This document shows positions 58,867-64,000 of a stretch of 64,000 nucleotides of DNA, piece after piece. Location: positions 1 through 64,000 of the forward strand of contig NZ_JAMBNP010000009.1 of NCBI RefSeq assembly GCF_023715145.1, written 5' to 3'. Below the pieces are notes generated by a model. The model saw nothing but the letters and a program-made list of their open reading frames with translations, did not search any database and was not told the origin of the DNA. How positions within the stretch are numbered: position 1 is the stretch's first letter; every line of letters begins with the position of its first letter. The position numbers were made by a program, and so were the translations under genes. The stretch is from Paenibacillus glycanilyticus (GTDB taxonomy: Bacteria > Bacillota > Bacilli > Paenibacillales > Paenibacillaceae).

Positions 58867-59979
58867 ATGACAGCAACGAAAGGTCTTGAAGGAATTGTGG
58901 CCGCTTCTTCGTCGATCAGCTCCATTATTGATGGAGTCTTGACATATCGCGGTATCAATATTGATGATCTTGCAGAAAATGCGACATTTGAAGAGGTTGC
59001 CTACCTGCTGTGGTACGGTAAGCTTCCTAATCGTTCTGAGCTTGACGGCCTGCAGCAAAAGCTGGATCAATACGCGGCTATCCCAACTCAAGTGATTGAA
59101 CAAATTAAGTTATATCCTAAAGGCACGAACTCGATGGCGGCGCTTCGCACGGCGATCTCGAGTCTGGCACTATATGACGAATCCGCAAACGACATGTCGC
59201 CTGAAGCGAACCAGCTGAAAGCAATCAAGCTGCAAGCTCAGCTGCCGACGGTTGTTGCCGCTTTCGGACGCATTCGTGACGGCAAAGAGCCGGTTGCACC
59301 GAAAAAAGGCGTATCGATTGCTTACAACTTCCTGTACATGCTGACTGGCGAAGAGCCGGCTGAAGTTGCCGTTAAAGCGCTGGATCAAGCTCTTGTCCTG
59401 CATGCCGACCATGAGCTTAACGCATCCACGTTCGCTGCGCGCGTAACCGTTGCTACGCTGTCCGATATCTATTCCGGCGTAACTTCCGCGATCGGCGCTT
59501 TGAAGGGCCCTCTGCATGGCGGCGCTAACGAAGCGGTTATGGTAATGCTTGAGCAAATCGGTTCGATGGCTAACGTTGAAGGCTACATCAACAACGCGCT
59601 TGCGAACAAACAAAAAATCATGGGCTTTGGCCACCGCGTATACAAAGACGGCGACCCTCGCGCGAAGCACCTGCAGCACATGTCCCGCGAGCTGGGCAAA
59701 CTGACAGGCAATATGGAACTGTATGAGATGTCCGTAAAAATCGAAGATATGGTTACCGGCCAAAAAGGTTTGAAACCAAATGTTGATTTCTACTCCGCAT
59801 CCGTTTACACTACATTGGGTATTCCACGCGACCTGTTCACTCCGATCTTTGCGATCAGCCGTGTATCCGGATGGAGTGCGCATATCCTTGAGCAATACCA
59901 AGATAACCGCCTGATTCGCCCTCGTGCTGATTATGTCGGCCCGGTTAACGCGAAATATATTCCAATCGAGCAGCGCTAA
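58867..59979 (+). CDS. citZ: Citrate synthase
   Basis: A 370-residue type II (Gram-positive-like, short) citrate synthase that joins oxaloacetate and acetyl-CoA. Catalytic residues lie in PLHGGANEAVM (His), GFGHRVYKDGDPRAK (His) and VDFYSASVYTTLGIP (Asp). ATG 58867 follows GAGGAGAGA; longer frames to 58831 are less likely. It leads the citZ-icd-mdh TCA-cycle set, with icd 40 bases on. About 280 bases upstream to ppx hold no gene. Confidence 0.97.
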   Translation: MTATKGLEGIVAASSSISSIIDGVLTYRGINIDDLAENATFEEVAYLLWYGKLPNRSELDGLQQKLDQYAAIPTQVIEQIKLYPKGTNSMAALRTAISSLALYDESANDMSPEANQLKAIKLQAQLPTVVAAFGRIRDGKEPVAPKKGVSIAYNFLYMLTGEEPAEVAVKALDQALVLHADHELNASTFAARVTVATLSDIYSGVTSAIGALKGPLHGGANEAVMVMLEQIGSMANVEGYINNALANKQKIMGFGHRVYKDGDPRAKHLQHMSRELGKLTGNMELYEMSVKIEDMVTGQKGLKPNVDFYSASVYTTLGIPRDLFTPIFAISRVSGWSAHILEQYQDNRLIRPRADYVGPVNAKYIPIEQR

Positions 59980-60019
59980 TACAGCGCGGCTTACATACCC
60001 TTAAGGAGGATTTATTCTA

Positions 60020-61315
60020 ATGGCACAATTCGAGAAATACGCTCTTCCAACAGAAGGCGAACAAATTACAATTGATAACGGTGTACTGCAAGTTCCTAAC
60101 AACCCGATCATTCCTTTCATCGAAGGCGACGGTACTGGCCGCGACATCTGGCGCGCATCGAAACGCGTTCTTGACGCAGCTGTAGATAAAGCATACGGCG
60201 GCAGCAAAAAAATCGCTTGGTACGAAGTGTTCGCAGGCGAAAAAGCATTTAACGAATACGGCGAATGGCTGCCAGCTGACACGCTGACTGCAATCCGTGA
60301 ATACATTGTTGCTATTAAAGGTCCTTTGACTACGCCAATCGGCGGCGGTATCCGTTCCCTGAACGTTGCGCTTCGCCAAGAGCTTGACCTGTACACATGT
60401 CTTCGTCCTGTTCGTTACTTTGCTGGCGTACCTTCCCCGGTAAAACGTCCTGAGCTGGTTGACATGGTTATCTTCCGTGAGAACACAGAAGACATCTATG
60501 CTGGCATCGAGTACCAAGAAGGCTCCGAGCAAGTTAAGAAAGTAATCGCATTCCTGCAAAACGAAATGGGCGTTAACAAAATCCGTTTCCCTGAAACTTC
60601 CGGTATCGGCATTAAGCCAGTATCCAAAGAAGGCTCCCAACGTCTTGCTCGCGCTGCAATCGAATACGCGATCAAGCATGGCAAGAAAACTGTTACGCTC
60701 GTTCATAAAGGCAACATCATGAAATATACAGAAGGCGCGTTCAAGAACTGGGGCTACGAAGTGGCTGAGCAAGAGTTCGCGGACAAAACTTTCACTTGGG
60801 GTCAATACGACCGCATTAAAGAAGCAGAAGGCACAGACGCTGCTAACAAAGCACAAGCCGAAGCTGAAGCAGCTGGCAAAATCGTCGTAAAAGACGCGAT
60901 TGCCGACATCGCTTTGCAACAAGTTCTGACTCGTCCTACTGACTTTGACGTTATCGCAACTTTGAACCTGAACGGCGACTATCTGTCCGACGCTCTGGCT
61001 GCACAAGTTGGCGGTATCGGTATTGCTCCGGGCGCAAACATCAACTACCTGACTGGCCATGCTATCTTCGAAGCTACTCATGGTACAGCTCCTAAATATG
61101 CAGACAAAGACGTAGTTAACCCAGGTTCGGTTATCCTGTCCGGCGTTATGATGCTTGAGCATCTGGGCTGGCAAGAAGCGGCTGACCTGATCTACAAAGG
61201 CATGGAAGCTTCGATCAACAACAAAACCGTTACTTACGACTTCGCACGCCTGATGGATGGCGCAACTGAAGTTAAATGCTCGGCGTTTGCTGACGAAGTA
61301 ATCAAAAACATGTAG
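60020..61315 (+). CDS. icd: Isocitrate dehydrogenase (NADP-dependent)
   Basis: A 431-residue enzyme oxidising isocitrate to 2-oxoglutarate. The family segments are PFIEGDGTGRDIW, PLTTPIGGGIRSLNVALRQE (Ser of the substrate loop), TCLRPVRYFAGVPSPVKRPE, IFRENTEDIYAG and GTAPKYADKDVVNPGS. AAGGAGG precedes ATG 60020. The gene is highly biased in codon use and is followed by a terminator at 61326, so mdh has its own transcript or partial read-through. Confidence 0.97.
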   Translation: MAQFEKYALPTEGEQITIDNGVLQVPNNPIIPFIEGDGTGRDIWRASKRVLDAAVDKAYGGSKKIAWYEVFAGEKAFNEYGEWLPADTLTAIREYIVAIKGPLTTPIGGGIRSLNVALRQELDLYTCLRPVRYFAGVPSPVKRPELVDMVIFRENTEDIYAGIEYQEGSEQVKKVIAFLQNEMGVNKIRFPETSGIGIKPVSKEGSQRLARAAIEYAIKHGKKTVTLVHKGNIMKYTEGAFKNWGYEVAEQEFADKTFTWGQYDRIKEAEGTDAANKAQAEAEAAGKIVVKDAIADIALQQVLTRPTDFDVIATLNLNGDYLSDALAAQVGGIGIAPGANINYLTGHAIFEATHGTAPKYADKDVVNPGSVILSGVMMLEHLGWQEAADLIYKGMEASINNKTVTYDFARLMDGATEVKCSAFADEVIKNM

Positions 61316-61325
61316 TTATAAAAAC

Positions 61326-61351
61326 AGGGGGGCATTATGCCCCTCTTTTTT
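61326..61351 (+). terminator. Terminator after icd
   Basis: GGGGC-ATTAT-GCCCC stem with TTTTTT. Confidence 0.82.
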
Positions 61352-61491
61352 GTCCATAAAATTAATCTCTTGGGTTTTTATCTTCTATCTTATTTGGATG
61401 ACTTTTGCCAATATTGCAGATGTTAATACAAGTCAAGAAATGAACTTCTTTTAAAATTAAAGAACTAAACGTTTTTGGGAGGTTATTATCA

Positions 61492-62433
61492 ATGGCTATC
61501 AAACGAAGAAAAATTACGGTTGTGGGGGCTGGCTTTACCGGCGCGACTGCGGCGCTGATGGCAGCACAAAAGGAACTCGGCGACATTGTTCTTGTTGACA
61601 TTCCCCAACTGGAGAACCCGACAAAAGGCAAAGCGCTGGATATGCTGGAATCAACTCCGGTCCAAGGGTTGGACGTTAACATCACGGGTACGTCCAGCTA
61701 TGAGGATACGAAGGATTCCGACGTTGTGATTATCACGGCCGGCATTGCCCGCAAGCCGGGGATGAGCCGTGACGATCTGGTCAATACGAATGCAGGAATC
61801 GTAAAGTCCGTATGTGAGAACGTAAAGGCGACAAGCCCCAATGCCTATGTCATCATTCTCTCCAACCCTGTAGATGCCATGACTTATGTGGCCTATCAGA
61901 CGCTTGGCTTCCCGAAAAATCGCGTGATCGGCCAATCCGGCGTGCTGGATACCGCCCGGTATTGTACCTTCATTGCCCAAGAGCTGAATGTTTCGGTTGA
62001 AGATGTGCGAGGCTTTGTGCTTGGCGGACATGGCGACGATATGGTTCCGCTTGTGCGTTATTCGAACGTTGGCGGTATTCCGATCGAGAAGCTTATTCCG
62101 GCTGACCGAATCGAAGCAATCGTGCAGCGTTCCCGTGTCGGCGGCGGCGAGATTGTTAATCTGCTTGGCAATGGCTCCGCTTATTACGCACCGGCAGCTT
62201 CGCTTGTTCAAATGACGGAAGCGATTCTGAAGGATAAGAAACGGATCCTGCCAGTCATTGCTCTCCTTGAAGGCGAGTATGGATACAGCAATCTGTTCAT
62301 GGGCGTGCCTACCATAATCGGCGGCGACGGCATTGAGAAGGTCATTGAGCTTGAGCTGACGGCGGAAGAAAAAGCGGCGCTGGACAAATCCGCAGAATCC
62401 GTTCAAAATGTGATTAAGGTAGTAACAGGCTGA
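61492..62433 (+). CDS. mdh: Malate dehydrogenase
   Basis: A 313-residue LDH-like malate dehydrogenase that oxidises malate to oxaloacetate with NAD. The nucleotide-binding motif is VVGAGFTGATAALMAA, the substrate-binding segment ITAGIARKPGMSRDDLV has the Arg residues for malate, and the catalytic His is in VLGGHGDDMVPLVRYSNVGG (about residue 180). GGGAGG precedes ATG 61492. It closes the citZ-icd-mdh set; an intrinsic terminator follows. Confidence 0.96.
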   Translation: MAIKRRKITVVGAGFTGATAALMAAQKELGDIVLVDIPQLENPTKGKALDMLESTPVQGLDVNITGTSSYEDTKDSDVVIITAGIARKPGMSRDDLVNTNAGIVKSVCENVKATSPNAYVIILSNPVDAMTYVAYQTLGFPKNRVIGQSGVLDTARYCTFIAQELNVSVEDVRGFVLGGHGDDMVPLVRYSNVGGIPIEKLIPADRIEAIVQRSRVGGGEIVNLLGNGSAYYAPAASLVQMTEAILKDKKRILPVIALLEGEYGYSNLFMGVPTIIGGDGIEKVIELELTAEEKAALDKSAESVQNVIKVVTG

Positions 62434-62467
62434 TCAACAGCCTTAAGTCTAATAAAGATTCGTTTGG

Positions 62468-62504
62468 GAGGACCCTGACACTCAGCTGCCAGGGTCCTCA
62501 TTTT
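62468..62504 (+). terminator. Terminator after mdh
   Basis: GAGGACCCTG (62468-62477) and CAGGGTCCTC (62490-62499) followed by ATTTTG. Confidence 0.85.
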
Positions 62505-62527
62505 GATTTGAGGAAGGGGGAATACAC

Positions 62528-64000
62528 GTGCTGCAGCAAGCACGAAGCGAACTGAAAAGAGTATACGGGTATGATACGTTCCGTCCCGGACAAGAGGATA
62601 TTATTGAAGGCATATTGGATGGACGCGATACGCTTGCGATTTTGCCGACCGGCGGAGGGAAGTCCATCTGTTTTCAGGTTCCGTCGCTGATCATGCCGGG
62701 AACCTCAATCGTTATATCTCCATTAATCTCGCTAATGAAGGATCAGGTTGATACGCTCAACCGGCTTGGCGTGCCGGCGGCTTTTCTGAACAGCTCTCTT
62801 GGAGCGGAGGAGTACCGGACCGTGCTGCGAAATGCGCTAAGGGGCGAATACAAGATGCTGTATGTGGCGCCGGAGCGGCTTGATGCTCCGATGTTTACAA
62901 CCTTGTCCGAGCAGCTTCATATTCCGATGATTGCTATCGACGAGGCTCACTGCGTATCGCAATGGGGTCATGACTTCCGTCCAAGCTACCGGCAGCTGGC
63001 GGGCTGGATCGGGAAGATGCCTAACCGTCCCCTTGTTGCTGCCTTTACGGCGACGGCTACTCAGGAGGTAGCCGCGGATATTACAGCCATGCTTGGTCTG
63101 CGCGAGCCCAATGTGTTTGTTACCGGTTTTGCAAGACCAAATCTGTCCCTCTCTGTTGTAAGCGGCGGTGACAAGAAAAACTTCCTGCAGCAGTTCCTGC
63201 GCGAGCGCGAGGATCAATCCGGCATTATCTATACAGCTACCAGAAAAGAAGCGGAGCAGGTTCAGGAGCTGCTGGTTCGGAAAGGCATTACTGCGGGTAA
63301 ATATCATGGCGGGTTATCCGATACGGAGCGCGCGGATACGCAGGAACGCTTCAGGTTTGACGATATCCGAATCATGGTAGCGACTAATGCCTTCGGAATG
63401 GGCATCGATAAGCCCAATGTACGGTATGTCATCCATTGGCAGATGCCGGGAGATATCGAGTCTTACTACCAGGAAGCAGGGCGTGCCGGACGTGACGGCG
63501 AGGAAAGCGAATGCGTGCTGTTGTTTGAGCCGCAGGACGTGCAGGTGCAGCGATTCCTGATCGAGCAGGGCATGGGGGACGAGTACCGAAAATCGGTGCA
63601 GCTGTCCAAGCTTCATAACATGATGAATTACAGCCGTACACAGCGCTGCCTCCAGCAATATATCGTTGATTATTTCGGCGAGAAGGGGGTAGAGCCATGC
63701 GGGAAATGCAGTAACTGCCTCGATAAGAGCGAGCTGGTTGACCGAACGGCGGAAGCTCAGAAGGCGCTCTCCTGCGTCGGCAGGATGAAAGGGCGATTTG
63801 GCGTCACGATGGCAGCGAAGGTGCTTAAGGGGTCCAGAGACAAACGTCTTCTCGAATTTGGACTGGATCGTCTCACGACTTACGGGTTGTTCAACAACTG
63901 GCCGGAGAAGGAGATCGCTGATTGGCTGTACTGGCTTGTGGCGGAGGGGTACCTCCGGATGAGCGAAGGGCAATATCCGACCGTATCCCTTACAGCCAGT
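62528..64000 (+). CDS. recQ: RecQ-family ATP-dependent DNA helicase (3' end outside window)
   Basis: The reading frame is open from GTG 62528 to the right edge (491 codons seen). AAGGGGG lies seven bases before the start. Helicase motifs in order: FRPGQEDI (motif 0), LAILPTGGGKSICFQVP (I, Walker A), VISPLISLMKDQV (Ia), IDEAHCVSQWGHDFRPSY (II, DEAH), AFTATAT (III), TNAFGMGIDKPNVRYVIH (V), YYQEAGRAGRDGEES (VI). The Zn-binding Cys cluster (CLQQYI, CGKCSNC) and the start of the winged-helix domain follow. It unwinds recombination and repair intermediates. A full-length RecQ would need about 100-200 more codons. Confidence 0.95.
   Translation, partial: MLQQARSELKRVYGYDTFRPGQEDIIEGILDGRDTLAILPTGGGKSICFQVPSLIMPGTSIVISPLISLMKDQVDTLNRLGVPAAFLNSSLGAEEYRTVLRNALRGEYKMLYVAPERLDAPMFTTLSEQLHIPMIAIDEAHCVSQWGHDFRPSYRQLAGWIGKMPNRPLVAAFTATATQEVAADITAMLGLREPNVFVTGFARPNLSLSVVSGGDKKNFLQQFLREREDQSGIIYTATRKEAEQVQELLVRKGITAGKYHGGLSDTERADTQERFRFDDIRIMVATNAFGMGIDKPNVRYVIHWQMPGDIESYYQEAGRAGRDGEESECVLLFEPQDVQVQRFLIEQGMGDEYRKSVQLSKLHNMMNYSRTQRCLQQYIVDYFGEKGVEPCGKCSNCLDKSELVDRTAEAQKALSCVGRMKGRFGVTMAAKVLKGSRDKRLLEFGLDRLTTYGLFNNWPEKEIADWLYWLVAEGYLRMSEGQYPTVSLTAS

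Noticed and set aside
60017..61174. 385-codon open frame antisense to icd
   Set aside because: Same codon-bias effect; no domain and no initiation signal.

Overview
The window looks like chromosome of a spore-forming, low-to-mid GC Firmicute, most likely Paenibacillus or a close relative. The evidence is the ytoI-ytpI-ytrI-ytrH-dnaE-accDA-pyk-citZ-icd-mdh gene order seen in Bacillales, four YheC/YheD-type ATP-grasp spore genes, a Ger(x)C germination lipoprotein fragment, strong AGGAGG-type ribosome binding sites with frequent TTG/GTG starts, and a chromosome-type DnaE. No species can be named from sequence alone.

Left third (about 1-20.4 kb): AT-richer, accessory and rich in broken genes. 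It opens with an ECF sigma factor and its membrane anti-sigma factor between two near-identical terminators. Next come a collapsed group II intron (ribozyme ends plus the N-terminus of its reverse transcriptase) and a truncated gerC. On the minus strand follow an MBL-fold hydrolase, an alpha/beta hydrolase whose catalytic Ser is replaced by Ala, a dTDP-L-rhamnose operon (rfbA-rfbC-rfbB-rfbD) in which rfbA has lost its middle, and a GT1 natural-product-type glycosyltransferase. From 10.4 to 17.3 kb lies an arsenic island: arsR-arsB-arsC-arsI-phosphatase, a cysteine-rich flavoprotein, a MarR regulator with three vicinal Cys pairs, and a divergent flavoprotein-arsN1 pair. Two copies of one palindromic box mark the MarR-controlled promoters. 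A truncated ClC channel, a Crp-family regulator, a DUF4386 membrane protein and a frameshifted ABC permease end this part.

Middle (20.4-42.5 kb): a GbsR-type regulator diverges from a glycine-betaine OpuA transporter whose leader contains a four-copy tandem repeat of terminator-like hairpins ending at the Shine-Dalgarno. Then come a HAD phosphatase, two histidine kinase/response regulator pairs, an SLH protein, an ABC transporter pair, and a GNAT gene at the end of a run of four tandem YheC/YheD ATP-grasp genes. XRE, hypothetical and ytoI genes follow.

Right third (42.5-64 kb): core genes. A decayed Nudix gene is followed by an rsgA-like GTPase gene with a short upstream ORF and two tandem terminators, which looks like an attenuator. 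Then come ytpI, ytrI, ytrH, dnaE, pgpA, accD, accA, pyk (with no pfkA between accA and pyk), a thioesterase, ppk behind a well-formed Pho box, convergent ppx, citZ-icd-mdh and the start of recQ.

Three copies of a hairpin element of about 100-160 bp, with conserved flanks and a variable, base-paired stem, sit in intergenic gaps at 25.2, 42.3 and 44.4 kb.
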